Positions 9,897 to 18,372 are shown, numbered from the stretch's first letter. The stretch is 64,000 nt of DNA from an uncultured Clostridia bacterium (GCA_947623175.1 CANQGK010000001.1:62001-126000); one strand, 5' to 3'. The notes: generated by a model from the sequence alone, not told the origin. A program made the numbers and translations.

Positions 9897-9914
9897 ATAT
9901 TATTGTGATAAAAT
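9886..9914 (+). promoter_or_regulatory. Promoter of the AraC-family regulator gene
   Basis: TTGCAT (9886-9891), a 17-nt spacer and TAAAAT (9909-9914), 42 bp before the ATG at 9956. The first TATTGTGAT half-site covers the spacer and the edge of the -10, and the second lies at the predicted transcription start. This suggests autorepression. Confidence 0.55.
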
Positions 9915-9932
9915 ACTTATGCTATTGTGATA
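9901..9932 (+). promoter_or_regulatory. Tandem AraC-type half-sites, copy A
   Basis: TATTGTGATA occurs at 9901-9910 and again at 9923-9932, start-to-start 22 bp, about two helical turns. The same pair with the same spacing recurs at 10931-10962. Direct repeats one face apart are typical of AraC-family operators. The link to the AraC protein encoded at 9956 is inferred. Confidence 0.6.
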
Positions 9933-9955
9933 TTTTATTTTTTCGGAGGTCTGAA

Positions 9956-10816
9956 ATGCCGGATTTTTCAAGAGCGGAAAAATATGTTGATAAGCGGATG
10001 AAATGCAATTACCGTTACGTGTTGAGCAATCAAGAATACTTTTGCCCGCATTATCACGACTATTGTGAGATATTTCTTATATTGGACGGCAGCGTAAAGC
10101 ATTACGTAAATAATCAAAGCTTTAAGCTAAAACGCGGAAATCTTGTCTTCGTCCGCCCGAATGACGTACATAATTACGTAAACGAAAACGGGCTCGTATT
10201 TTCGATGATCAATATCACCTTTACGGTTGATACGCTCGAGGAAATATTCGCGTTTCTGGGCGAAGGCTTTCCTAAAAACGATATTATGAACGCCGCAACG
10301 TCGCCAAACGTATGGTTATCCGACACAGAGTACAATAAATTCTGCAATAAAATGGCGGATATACGCGCTATAAACAGCGACGATTACGAAAAAATCAAAA
10401 CCGAACTCAGAATTTTGATTTTTAATTGCTTTACCGACTATTTTTCAAAATTTGAGCATTCAAATTACAGGATGCCGGGCTGGCTTGCGTCGCTTTGCGA
10501 GGAAATGAAGAAAAACGGCAATTTCATGCAGGGCGCAAGCGTCATGTATGAGTTAAGCGATAAAAGCCGCGAGCATGTCTCGAGAACCTTGAAAAAATAC
10601 ACGGGGCTTACCGTTTCGGAGTTTATAAACGATTTGAGACTTCAATTTATCGCAAATATGCTCGAAAACAGCAATCACAGCATAACGGATATCGTTTTTG
10701 AAAGCGGATTCAACAATATAAGCCACGCCACAAAGCTGTTTAAGCAAAAATACGGAAAAACCATGCGGGAATATAAAAATAAATCGAAAGATAACTTTTT
10801 TAAAACCCTCTATTGA
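9956..10816 (+). CDS. AraC family transcriptional regulator
   Basis: 286 residues from the ATG at 9956, which has GGAGG 6 nt upstream; the frame stays open upstream but without a ribosome site. The N-terminal part is a cupin-like effector domain (HYHDYCEIFLILDG, then RGNLVFVRPNDVH). The C-terminal 100 residues contain two helix-turn-helix units: REHVSRTLKKYTG with TVSEFINDLR, and the family signature SITDIVFESGFNNISHATKLFKQKYGKTMREY. It lies divergently from the glycan cluster and upstream of the cytosolic glycosidase, with matching half-sites before all three units. It probably senses a released sugar. It is followed by an intrinsic terminator. Confidence 0.9.
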   Translation: MPDFSRAEKYVDKRMKCNYRYVLSNQEYFCPHYHDYCEIFLILDGSVKHYVNNQSFKLKRGNLVFVRPNDVHNYVNENGLVFSMINITFTVDTLEEIFAFLGEGFPKNDIMNAATSPNVWLSDTEYNKFCNKMADIRAINSDDYEKIKTELRILIFNCFTDYFSKFEHSNYRMPGWLASLCEEMKKNGNFMQGASVMYELSDKSREHVSRTLKKYTGLTVSEFINDLRLQFIANMLENSNHSITDIVFESGFNNISHATKLFKQKYGKTMREYKNKSKDNFFKTLY

Positions 10817-10830
10817 TTTTTTTAAAACCG

Positions 10831-10870
10831 ACCTTCGTCAAGCTTTTCGTTTGCCGAAGGTTTTGTTTTA
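10831..10870 (+). terminator. Intrinsic terminator of the AraC gene
   Basis: ACCTTCG (10831-10837) pairs with CGAAGGT (10855-10861), followed by TTTTGTTTTATT. It lies just downstream of the regulator's stop codon and separates it from the next promoter. Confidence 0.75.
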
Positions 10871-10930
10871 TTCAGGCGTTGCTTTTCTTGAATTTTATTT
10901 TAACGCCGCATGTATTGAAAAAACAAATGA

Positions 10931-10962
10931 TATTGTGATTATATTTTTATACTATTGTGATA
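10931..10962 (+). promoter_or_regulatory. Tandem AraC-type half-sites, copy B
   Basis: TATTGTGAT at 10931-10939 and TATTGTGATA at 10953-10962, again 22 bp start to start, in the 260-bp gap before the cytosolic glycosidase gene. Just as in copy A, a possible promoter (TTGAAA at 10915-10920, TTATAT at 10939-10944) overlaps the first half-site. The stronger promoter lies downstream at 11020. Confidence 0.55.
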
Positions 10963-11019
10963 TAATTTTAAAAATTGCCTGATTTAACGCGGATTTTTAA
11001 AAAATAAACGACTGTTATA

Positions 11020-11048
11020 TTGACTTTTCCGAAAAAAGATGCTAAAAT
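11020..11048 (+). promoter_or_regulatory. Sigma-A promoter of the cytosolic glycosidase gene
   Basis: TTGACT (11020-11025), a 17-nt spacer and TAAAAT (11043-11048). The predicted start is about 23 bp before the ATG at 11078. The tandem half-sites lie about 95-125 bp upstream of that start. Confidence 0.7.
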
Positions 11049-11077
11049 GTGACAAATTGATTTAAGGAGCGGATATT

Positions 11078-12088
11078 ATGAAAGAAAATTCCGAAAACCA
11101 CACTTTACCCAAAGCCCTCGAGGGCTGTAATTTAACCGAAAGAAAAGACTTTGCCTGGGGCATTAACATTAAGCATGCGAGCGGATATCCCGCCTACAAA
11201 CCCGAAAGCACCGAAAAAATGGTGCTTTTGGCAAAGGATATGGGTTGTAAAATTCTGCGCATAGGCTACGACGCCGAAAATGTGGAAAATATGGATAAAA
11301 CCGTCCGATTTGCTAACGAATGCGGCATGGATCTGATGCTTTGCCATTACGCCGGCATAGCGCAGTCGGACGAGGAATACTCCGCCGACTATTATTACAA
11401 TTTATTTAAAAGTTTGGCAAACCGCTATAACGGCAAAAACGGTCACGGAGTCGTAAAATATTTTCAAATCGATAACGAGGTCGATCTGTGGGTTATGCAC
11501 ACGGCTTTCGCCGAGAGCGGCAAGGTTGGCGGCGACGGCAGAGAGATAGAAAATTTTGATATTTCGCTTTTGGAGTCCGCGCGCAAAAAGTTCGAGGTTG
11601 CAATAAAGGGCGTAAAGGACGCCGATTCCGACGCCAAAACCGTGATAAATTTCGCCTGGGAGCATTACGGAATGCTCCAATACATGTACGAAAACGGCAT
11701 AGAGTGGGACGTTACCGGTTATGATTGGTACGGCGATATGGCGCAGGTATACATAAATAACGGCAGAACGGCTTTTGACTCCGCCCGCACCGTATATGAA
11801 AAATGGGGCAAAGAAATAATAATTTGCGAAACAAATCAATTTTATGCCGAGGCTTTTGACGAAACCGATCCCGAAAGCTGGAATATCTTATACGAAATTA
11901 TGAAGGACGCCTACAAAATGGATTTTGTCAAGGGCTGTATCTTTTACGAATTGGTGGACGAATTATACTACGAGCACGAGACTTACGAGCGCGAATCGCA
12001 CTTCGGATTTATAGGCTCCGATAAGGACTGCAATTTAGGAGAGCCCAAAGCGGTCTATTACGCAGTCAAAGAAGCGCTTAATAAATAA
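11078..12088 (+). CDS. Cytosolic clan GH-A-like glycosidase
   Basis: 336 residues with no signal peptide and no transmembrane segment, so cytoplasmic. The barrel aligns by eye with the secreted glycosidase at 3660-5075: a WGINIKH start, LRIGYDAE, the shared RYNGKNGHG stretch, YFQIDNEVD with the probable acid/base Glu134, TGYDWYGDM, and EIIICETNQF with the probable nucleophile Glu251. It lacks the linker and membrane anchor of its paralogue. Together they suggest two-stage breakdown of the same linkage, first at the surface and then on imported fragments. It has its own promoter and a pair of AraC-type half-sites upstream. The start has an AAGGAG site. GH5, GH39 or a related family is possible. 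Confidence 0.75.
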   Translation: MKENSENHTLPKALEGCNLTERKDFAWGINIKHASGYPAYKPESTEKMVLLAKDMGCKILRIGYDAENVENMDKTVRFANECGMDLMLCHYAGIAQSDEEYSADYYYNLFKSLANRYNGKNGHGVVKYFQIDNEVDLWVMHTAFAESGKVGGDGREIENFDISLLESARKKFEVAIKGVKDADSDAKTVINFAWEHYGMLQYMYENGIEWDVTGYDWYGDMAQVYINNGRTAFDSARTVYEKWGKEIIICETNQFYAEAFDETDPESWNILYEIMKDAYKMDFVKGCIFYELVDELYYEHETYERESHFGFIGSDKDCNLGEPKAVYYAVKEALNK

Positions 12089-12123
12089 AACATGCAGTTG
12101 CGACTCCCCTTGCTTACAAAGCA

Positions 12124-12152
12124 TTGACTGCTGCCGTAAATTGTGTTATACT
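12124..12152 (+). promoter_or_regulatory. Sigma-A promoter of the unknown membrane protein gene
   Basis: TTGACT (12124-12129), a 17-nt spacer and TATACT (12147-12152), followed by an AAGGGG site and the ATG at 12186. Confidence 0.75.
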
Positions 12153-12185
12153 ATGCAAAAATATAATTCTTTTTAAGGGGAAGCT

Positions 12186-13541
12186 ATGCTTACGGACGAA
12201 TTTATTTTGCTTTGCAAAGAATATGCCAAAACCAAAACCGACCTTTTAAACGAAAGCTTTGACGACTCCGACAAGATTTGCAGCTGCGTTTTGGAATTTT
12301 ACGGTTATATTTTGGAATTGCGATACGTAAAAAAGAGCTCAGCTTTCATTAAGCCGAGCTCACTTTACTGTGTAATTAAATTGCGAAAAAACAGCGTCAT
12401 ACATTACCATTTGACCGATATAATTCCCTTTTTGGAGTATAAAAGCTTTAAATCCTGCTATTTCGGGATTATCGAAAGCGCCGAAAGATTAAAAAGCTGT
12501 TTTGAAAGTCTCGTTTCGGTTATCGAAAGCGTAACCTCGCAATTATCCCGCCTGCAAAGCAACGACTCCGCCGTTTTGCAAGCGCTTTTTGACAGCTATA
12601 AAACGATTTACGGCCTTAAAGAAAAAGACTTGGATTTCGACAAAATCGAAAACCCCTCCGACTATGCTCAGGTATATTTTTTGTCTTTGCAAAAAATGCG
12701 CGACGGTTTTATTTTTTCGAGATACTCCGATTTTGCCCCCTATTCCCTGCTGATTGAAAACAAAGTCGACAAGGCGCTTAAAAAATATGAAAAGCTCCGT
12801 AAAAAGGATCGGCTTTTGCCGTATGAAAAGCAATTGATCGACTATATTGCAAATTCCGAAAACAGCGGGTTCACGCCGCTTGATCCCGAGTGCGATACCG
12901 CCTTTTCTCAAAAGCTTGCGGCGCCGCTTTCGTTAATTAAGGCATTTGCGCTTGTTTTTTGCGCTGCCGCCTGTCTTTTCTGCGGATTTTTCGCCGTATA
13001 TAATCTGATAATTTCAAATAATACGCTTACGGTACTCTCCGCCCCGTGGTATGAGGGCTTTATTTTCGCCGCTTTTTGCGCAATTTTCGGCGCATGCGTA
13101 TTCTTCCCCCACATGCCGAATAAGCGCCTTAATAAAAGGGAAAGAAAGAATTTTTACGACGTTTTGGTTTCAAAGGGCGCAAGACGCTTTACCTTTATCT
13201 GCTTTATCGCCTCCGTTTTGATTTCGCTTGTTTTGTCTCTTTTGATAATGCGCGCAAACGTAAAGCTTTACGACGATAAAATAACCTTCGGCTCAAAGTC
13301 CTACGGTTATAACGATATTTACGCCGTTTACCGCATTGACGCAAGGTATAACCGCTACGGCGACCGGATAGACCGTCCGTCGTATGTGATCTTGTTTGAC
13401 GATGAAACCTCGCTCGATTTGGACGGCTACGCTTCGGTAAAGGCAACCGAAAAAGAGGTTTTGCCCATACTTGAAAAAAACGGATTTACCGTAAAAACCG
13501 CCGAGTCCGAAAAGGAATTGCCTTGGTATACGGACGAATAA
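12186..13541 (+). CDS. Unknown membrane protein, 451 aa
   Basis: I do not recognise this protein. The N-terminal 240 residues are soluble, mixed alpha/beta and then largely helical and charged (KALKKYEKLRKKDRLLPYEKQ). Three probable transmembrane helices follow at about 246-275, 284-305 and 333-353. The C-terminal 95 residues (from about VKLYDDKITFGSKSYGYNDIYAVYRID) resemble a small beta-rich, PH-like domain of the type seen in bacterial membrane proteins of unknown function, including a DDETSLDLDG turn. It has its own consensus promoter and stands alone between the glycan locus and the convergent M56 gene. A large imperfect inverted repeat lies inside the coding region at 12327-12368. Confidence 0.6.
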   Translation: MLTDEFILLCKEYAKTKTDLLNESFDDSDKICSCVLEFYGYILELRYVKKSSAFIKPSSLYCVIKLRKNSVIHYHLTDIIPFLEYKSFKSCYFGIIESAERLKSCFESLVSVIESVTSQLSRLQSNDSAVLQALFDSYKTIYGLKEKDLDFDKIENPSDYAQVYFLSLQKMRDGFIFSRYSDFAPYSLLIENKVDKALKKYEKLRKKDRLLPYEKQLIDYIANSENSGFTPLDPECDTAFSQKLAAPLSLIKAFALVFCAAACLFCGFFAVYNLIISNNTLTVLSAPWYEGFIFAAFCAIFGACVFFPHMPNKRLNKRERKNFYDVLVSKGARRFTFICFIASVLISLVLSLLIMRANVKLYDDKITFGSKSYGYNDIYAVYRIDARYNRYGDRIDRPSYVILFDDETSLDLDGYASVKATEKEVLPILEKNGFTVKTAESEKELPWYTDE

Positions 13542-13582
13542 TACAAGCTTATATTTTAAAAAGCCTCACAAGACAGATTTTT

Positions 13583-13620
13583 AAGGGCGCCGCATTTTCG
13601 CGACGCCCTTATTTATATCC
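13583..13620. terminator. Hairpin between convergent genes
   Basis: AAGGGCG (13583-13589) pairs with CGCCCTT (13614-13620), with an inner GC pairing around an ATTTTC loop. It lies between the convergent genes ending at 13541 and 13659. The T-run is short, so it is only a likely terminator. Confidence 0.5.
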
Positions 13621-13658
13621 GCATATATTTATCCGGATTTTGCTTTTGTCTTAAGCCT

Positions 13659-15020
13659 TTATTCCAAAGCGAAATACTCCTTTGCGGCGTTTTCACAAAA
13701 TTTGCTCTGCTTTTCGATATATTTTTGCGAATTTAGCGCTTTATAGCGCAAATGCCAGGGAAACATTTCGGCGACATCGTCCGCGTAATAGGAACCGTCT
13801 CGCGGCACACGGTATTCCAAAAGCTTGTAATGACCGTGTTTTCCGGTACGCTTCACCGTAATAACGGTAGGCGTATGCGCGGCGGCTTCCAATTTGATTG
13901 TGCCGTTTTCACTGCTGTATTCGGTATAGAGCACCCATAAATAAACCGTGGTTTTGTTAAGCGTTTTATTTACGCAAAGCACTTCGTGGTTTGCAACGAC
14001 AAAATTTTTATCGGTATTTCCCTCGCTGTAGTGGTGCTCGTAAATCTGCCCGTCAAGAAAGAGCGACAAATCCTGCGAAAGACTCGTTTGCGGGTTGGTA
14101 AGAAAGCAAGCCGACGCCGCTGCGAATACCACAATCGCCGCCGCGATCATCGCAAAAGCCGGCTTTTTGTAATTAAGCACGGATTTTACCCTTTCCTTTA
14201 CGCCCACTTCCACGAAAGCCGGCGGACAAGCCGTAATCCTGCGGCGGTTAACACTTAGGGCAAGCAGCGCCTGCGAATAATCCGCACGACTGTCCGCGCT
14301 CAAATCCTTAACTGCATTTTCGTCGCAGGCAAACTCAATATCACGGCAAAACAGCACAAATCCGAGCCATACAAGCGGATTAAACCAATGAAGCGTTAAA
14401 ATAAGAAAACCGAGCGGCTTCCACCAATGATCCCTGCGGCGGATATGCGCCTGTTCGTGAGCGATAACCTGCCGCGCATTCCGCTCGTCAATATCAAAAG
14501 GCAGATAAATTTTAGGCTTTATAATTCCGAGCACAAAAGGCGAAACAACCTTTTCGCTTTGGAAAATGTTATCGCGAAGAAGTACCGCCGTACCGACCTT
14601 TCTTTTTATCCGCATAAAGCTTACCGCGGTATAGATTAAAAGTACGGCGATACCCGCAAGCCAAAGCCCCGCCAAATACGGCATCATAAACCGAAATAAA
14701 TTAATATCCTTTTCCGGTTGGACCGATATCGTCGTATCGCCTATAACGGAGTTAACGGAATTATCAATAATCGGCACACCCGAATTTATTACGGGCGGAT
14801 TTAATGCCGCTTCGGGATTTATCGTTTGAGCGCTTGGTATCAGACTTAACGCGCTTTCGACGGCGAACGGGCAGACAAGCCGCATGGCGACTATGCCCCA
14901 GAGCAGTACCGTTATTCGCTTAGGCGCTTTTTTGAGCAATAATCTTAATAACATTACCGCAAGCACGATCCAGCCTGCCGATATGCTCATATTCACAACG
15001 TTTAAGAAGAACTCGGTCAT
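13659..15020 (-). CDS. BlaR1/MecR1-like M56 membrane metallopeptidase, pair 1
   Basis: 453 residues. Hydrophobic helices at the N-terminus and around 110-130 flank a cytoplasmic M56 zinc peptidase domain with the HEQAH (HExxH) motif and a downstream DIEFACDENAV helix carrying the third ligand. Another TM helix (around 285-307) leads to a C-terminal extracellular region of only about 145 residues, ending in ...KEYFALE. That region has no SxxK or other penicillin-binding motif, so the signal is unlikely to be a beta-lactam. The ATG shares one base with the stop codon of the upstream BlaI-type gene, giving tight co-translation. It presumably cleaves that repressor when triggered. Confidence 0.85.
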   Translation of the reverse strand: MTEFFLNVVNMSISAGWIVLAVMLLRLLLKKAPKRITVLLWGIVAMRLVCPFAVESALSLIPSAQTINPEAALNPPVINSGVPIIDNSVNSVIGDTTISVQPEKDINLFRFMMPYLAGLWLAGIAVLLIYTAVSFMRIKRKVGTAVLLRDNIFQSEKVVSPFVLGIIKPKIYLPFDIDERNARQVIAHEQAHIRRRDHWWKPLGFLILTLHWFNPLVWLGFVLFCRDIEFACDENAVKDLSADSRADYSQALLALSVNRRRITACPPAFVEVGVKERVKSVLNYKKPAFAMIAAAIVVFAAASACFLTNPQTSLSQDLSLFLDGQIYEHHYSEGNTDKNFVVANHEVLCVNKTLNKTTVYLWVLYTEYSSENGTIKLEAAAHTPTVITVKRTGKHGHYKLLEYRVPRDGSYYADDVAEMFPWHLRYKALNSQKYIEKQSKFCENAAKEYFALE

Positions 15021-15388
15021 TACGATTTTCCTTTCTTTATGCGGTCGATCATCTGTTGAATTTCGTCGATTTCCGCGTCGGAAAGCTTTTGACGCTTTGT
15101 AAATGCCGCAATAAACGCCGGCAGAGAGCCCTCAAAGGTTTTTTCCACCATTTCGTCAAGCTGTGCCGCCTGCACCCTATCCTTAGCGATAAGCGAAGTA
15201 ACTATGCTGTTCTCGTTTTTTAATACCCCGCGCTCCGACAAGCGCTTGATAACGGTATACGTGGTAGTGGGCTTCCAGCCGAGCCGTTCCTTGCACAAAT
15301 TTACAAGCTCACTGCTTTTAACCGGTTCGCACTCCCATAAAATCAGGCAAAATCGGTATTCGCTTTCAAATATTTTCGGTGTTTCCAT
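15020..15388 (-). CDS. BlaI/MecI family repressor, pair 1
   Basis: 122 residues from the ATG at 15388, which has GGAAGG about 5 nt upstream. The winged-helix domain is clear: SEYRFCLILWECEPVKSSEL, then WKPTTTYTVIKRLSERGVL. The C-terminal helix (SDAEIDEIQQMIDRIKK) fits the family's dimer domain. Two perfect CTCTAA-N4-TTAGAG dyads overlap the promoter of this gene, so autorepression is very likely. The adjacent M56 peptidase is the expected inactivator. Which other genes it controls is unknown; none of the window's other promoters shows the dyad. Confidence 0.88.
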   Translation of the reverse strand: METPKIFESEYRFCLILWECEPVKSSELVNLCKERLGWKPTTTYTVIKRLSERGVLKNENSIVTSLIAKDRVQAAQLDEMVEKTFEGSLPAFIAAFTKRQKLSDAEIDEIQQMIDRIKKGKS

Positions 15389-15403
15389 ATAATCCTTCCC
15401 TTT

Positions 15404-15457
15404 CTCTAATCCGTTAGAGTACATTATTACTCTAACACATTAGAGCGGGAATGTCAA
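15404..15457 (-). promoter_or_regulatory. Promoter with two operator dyads, BlaI-type pair 1
   Basis: On the minus strand, TTGACA (15457-15452), a 17-nt spacer and TAGAGT (15434-15429). Dyad CTCTAA-N4-TTAGAG at 15430-15445 fills the spacer and touches the -10. A second copy with identical arms lies at 15404-15419, downstream of the -10. The two dyads are 26 bp apart start to start. Confidence 0.8.
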
Positions 15458-15474
15458 GGGGTTTTAAAAAATTT

Positions 15475-16035
15475 TTAAGCGGGCAGGCTTCTTCTGAAAT
15501 TAAACAGCGCTATCATAAGGCAGATACCCGTAACCGCATATATTATGAGCATACCTATCGCAAGGGCGCCCCACACCGCGAAAATGTGCGAATTAACATA
15601 CGAAATAATCGTAAGGGCGGTTAAAACCAGAGTTTCCACCGTTCTGCAGTGTAAAAATTTCGAATCGGAATTGTCCCCCTCGGGTTGATATTTTGCCGCA
15701 AGCGAAGCGAGGTTGGTAAAAAACTGAAAATGAAAATAAAGGCTTAAAATCCCTATAAGAATATCGGCGAACTGCCATACGCCGTCAAGATCAAAAGCCA
15801 CCAGCGAAGCTATCCAATCGGCGCCGTTCCATAAGGCGAGAATAACCCCAATACCGTAAAGCAGGGATAATTCGCGCTCTTCGTCCTTAAGATAATTTAC
15901 AGCCGATAAAAAGAGGATATATCCTATAAAGGACGGTATGACACTTACGGTGTTTATATTGATATCAAGGCAGATGAAAAAATAGCCCCATGCCGCTCTC
16001 GAAACACCTTTGTAAAGGTTTGAATAATCGCTCAT
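15475..16035 (-). CDS. Unknown six-helix-type membrane protein in the BlaI/BlaR pair 2 operon
   Basis: 186 residues with five or six hydrophobic segments (for example WGYFFICLDININTVSVIPSFIGYILFLSAV, GIGVILALWNGADWIASLV, and the last near ALAIGMLIIYAVTGICLMIALF). I do not recognise a family. Its ATG overlaps the stop codon of the upstream M56 gene (ATGA) and has an AGGAGG site, so it is the third gene of an operon with that repressor/peptidase pair. A role in the same stress response, as the regulated output or an accessory sensor, is inferred from position alone. The gene ends just before the promoter of BlaI-type pair 1. Confidence 0.6.
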   Translation of the reverse strand: MSDYSNLYKGVSRAAWGYFFICLDININTVSVIPSFIGYILFLSAVNYLKDEERELSLLYGIGVILALWNGADWIASLVAFDLDGVWQFADILIGILSLYFHFQFFTNLASLAAKYQPEGDNSDSKFLHCRTVETLVLTALTIISYVNSHIFAVWGALAIGMLIIYAVTGICLMIALFNFRRSLPA

Positions 16036-17996
16036 GATGTCGCCTCCTTATCGGGATACAGGTCAAGCCGCTCCGCAAGCTTACCGTCTATATACAAATC
16101 GGCGACGTAATAATCCGGAAGAACCCGGTCATTCTGCGGATCGAAGGTACCGCCGCCTCCGCCGAAGGTAACCGTGGGGCCCCAGCCGGGTTCGGTGGTT
16201 TGACTGCTCCAGCTTACTCCGTCACTGCTGCTGCCGCTCTCGGAATTTTCGGTTGCCGCTCTCAGGGTATCGGGGCGCTTTTCTCCGGGATATACCGGAG
16301 CCGCGGAAAGTCCTATTTCCCCGATCTTATCACGTTCTTCCCTCGTTCCGAGATGAGTTAAGCTCTCGTCCTGTGTTCTTGTAAGGTTTGTAAAATCGGC
16401 ATTTGGATTAGGCTCTGTATTAAAAACGTCATCGCTATCGCCTATCCAAAAATCATCGGACTCCCGCAACGCGCCGTCAACGGTGTATACCGTTTGAACC
16501 TTTACCTCCACGCGAAAATTTTGCGCCGTGCCGCAATATAGGGTACCGGGAAGAGCCTTGCATCCCCAATCAAGGCTTTCGTCTTCGGTTTCGAGCTTTT
16601 TGAAATTTTCGAGGGGCACGCTTACCCAGCGCCCGCTTTGCTTTTCTATACGAAGTCTTTGAACCGTAAGCCGCATTTTGCTGTCTTCCGTTTCCTCGTC
16701 TTCTTCTATATCGTCGTCTGAAAAACAACCCGTTTTTATCACAAAAAGCCCTTCAAAAATGTTTTTACCGCATTTTTTAAGGTTGTACATATAATATCCG
16801 ATTACGCTGTCTGGCAGCTCGTTAAAGCCGCACTCCCAATTCGGATATATGCCCGCCTTTTCGTTTTCCGCCGTTTCGGTTATGATTTCCGACTGCAATT
16901 CCCTCGGCGCGCAGATAATCCGGTAAAATCCGTTTTGCGCTATTACCGCCTTGGCGTAGGTGTCAAATGCGCCCGCGGGAGTTGTGCAGGAGATGCTTTT
17001 TGCCGACGCCGCGGACAAAAATGCAAAGCTCCCCGACTTATCATATATTTTTGACGCGCGGGCTCCGACCGACAAAGAAACGGCAAGAATAATAATGACG
17101 CATACCGAAACAAGCCCCATACCAACGGGATATTTTTTAAATCGCGCGATGGTTTCGATACGTTCGCGAATATTTTTACCGCCGTTGTTAATGCAGGTAC
17201 TTCCCGGGGTTTTTGCAAAGCGGTCGTTCGACATAGCAAGCAATATTCGCCCGTAATCGCGCCGCTGCTCGCCCTCAAGGCGGCTTAGCACATACCAATC
17301 ACAGCGCGCTTCCATGTCGTTTATCGCTCGGTTTGCACAGTACCAAATAAGCGGATTGCACCAATGAATACACCTGAAAAGCGTAATTATGACGCTTAGA
17401 GCGGTATCCTTGTGCTTTAGATGAAAAAGCTCATGCAAAATAACCTTATCGTCGATATCACTATCCGCCGGAATTACCAGCACCGGACGGACAATGCCGC
17501 ATACAAAAGCGCTCGGAAGATTTGAAACCGTGATTATACGCCCGCATTTTACCCGATTTTCCGCGGCGATTTTTTTGATGCGCGCCGTAATTTCGGCTTC
17601 GGGCGCAACACCCTTTCGCAGCAGAAGGCGCAGTCGAATATAGGACGCCGTATATTTTAAAATGAAGAAGACAACGCCGATAACGTAGCCCGCGAAGATA
17701 TATTCGGTAAGCGTTTTCGGTAATCCCAGCAATACCGGAAACGGAAAACGCACCTGCGTAAAGGAATAATCCTTGAGCAAATATTTGACGGCTTCGACCA
17801 ATACCTGCCAACGAAATAAGGTATATCTGCCGTTAAATCCCGCCGGCAAAAGCAGGATAATTCCCAAAACGCCCCAAACCGCAAAATGCCACCTCGGCGG
17901 AAGCTTATCCTTAAATAACCGCTTGATTAAAAGCAGAAGCAGAGCAACCCCCGAAGCGTTGAGCGTCTGAACCAGAAAAGCCCATAAATCAAACAC
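16032..17996 (-). CDS. BlaR1-like M56 membrane metallopeptidase, pair 2
   Basis: 654 residues from a GTG at 17996 with GGAGG 7 nt upstream. N-terminal TM helices are followed by the M56 domain with HELFH (HExxH), an IHWCNPLIWYCANRAINDMEARCD helix region bearing the third ligand, and a further TM helix near LVSVCVIIILAVSLSVG. The C-terminal extracytoplasmic part is about 340 residues, ends in a Gly-rich region (TVTFGGGGGTFD) and contains no visible PBP SxxK/SxN/KTG triad. It therefore looks like a BlaR1 relative with a different sensor. It lies directly after a BlaI-type gene and overlaps a small membrane protein gene by four bases. Confidence 0.85.
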   Translation of the reverse strand: MFDLWAFLVQTLNASGVALLLLLIKRLFKDKLPPRWHFAVWGVLGIILLLPAGFNGRYTLFRWQVLVEAVKYLLKDYSFTQVRFPFPVLLGLPKTLTEYIFAGYVIGVVFFILKYTASYIRLRLLLRKGVAPEAEITARIKKIAAENRVKCGRIITVSNLPSAFVCGIVRPVLVIPADSDIDDKVILHELFHLKHKDTALSVIITLFRCIHWCNPLIWYCANRAINDMEARCDWYVLSRLEGEQRRDYGRILLAMSNDRFAKTPGSTCINNGGKNIRERIETIARFKKYPVGMGLVSVCVIIILAVSLSVGARASKIYDKSGSFAFLSAASAKSISCTTPAGAFDTYAKAVIAQNGFYRIICAPRELQSEIITETAENEKAGIYPNWECGFNELPDSVIGYYMYNLKKCGKNIFEGLFVIKTGCFSDDDIEEDEETEDSKMRLTVQRLRIEKQSGRWVSVPLENFKKLETEDESLDWGCKALPGTLYCGTAQNFRVEVKVQTVYTVDGALRESDDFWIGDSDDVFNTEPNPNADFTNLTRTQDESLTHLGTREERDKIGEIGLSAAPVYPGEKRPDTLRAATENSESGSSSDGVSWSSQTTEPGWGPTVTFGGGGGTFDPQNDRVLPDYYVADLYIDGKLAERLDLYPDKEATS

Positions 17997-17998
17997 GC

Positions 17999-18361
17999 CT
18001 ACACCTCCATATCGTCAAGTAAAGCCCGCAAGCGTTCCCTTTCCTCGGGCGAAATCGGTTCTTCCTTTAAAAATGCCGCTATCAAATCGCCTGCAGAACC
18101 GCTGTAAACACTGCGCAAAAAGTTCTGCCGCTCTTTTTGCCTACAGCTTTCGCGGTTTAAAGTCGCCCTGTAAATATGCGGATAGGTATCTTTGTTTATG
18201 GAAACTAAGCCCTTTGTCTTCATGCGGGTCAAATAGGTCAAAACCGTGTTGCGGCTCCACCCCGTAGTTTCAAACAGCTTGTTTACGAGTACGCCGAGCT
18301 CCGCGCCGTCGGTTTCCCATAAGGCGTTTAAAACCGTCCATTCTCGTTCCGATAATTTCAT
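17999..18361 (-). CDS. BlaI/MecI family repressor, pair 2
   Basis: 120 residues from the ATG at 18361, with GGAGG 7 nt upstream. The winged-helix domain begins MKLSEREWTVLNALWETDGA and continues with GWSRNTVLTYLTRMKTKGLV, the standard BlaI recognition region. The C-terminal part (SPEERERLRALLDDMEV) fits the dimer domain. The promoter carries TACTACA-type palindromes, which closely match the known BlaI/MecI operator core (TACA-TGTA), unlike pair 1. It therefore probably has a DNA specificity separate from its neighbour. Confidence 0.88.
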   Translation of the reverse strand: MKLSEREWTVLNALWETDGAELGVLVNKLFETTGWSRNTVLTYLTRMKTKGLVSINKDTYPHIYRATLNRESCRQKERQNFLRSVYSGSAGDLIAAFLKEEPISPEERERLRALLDDMEV

Positions 18362-18372
18362 AATTTTACCTC

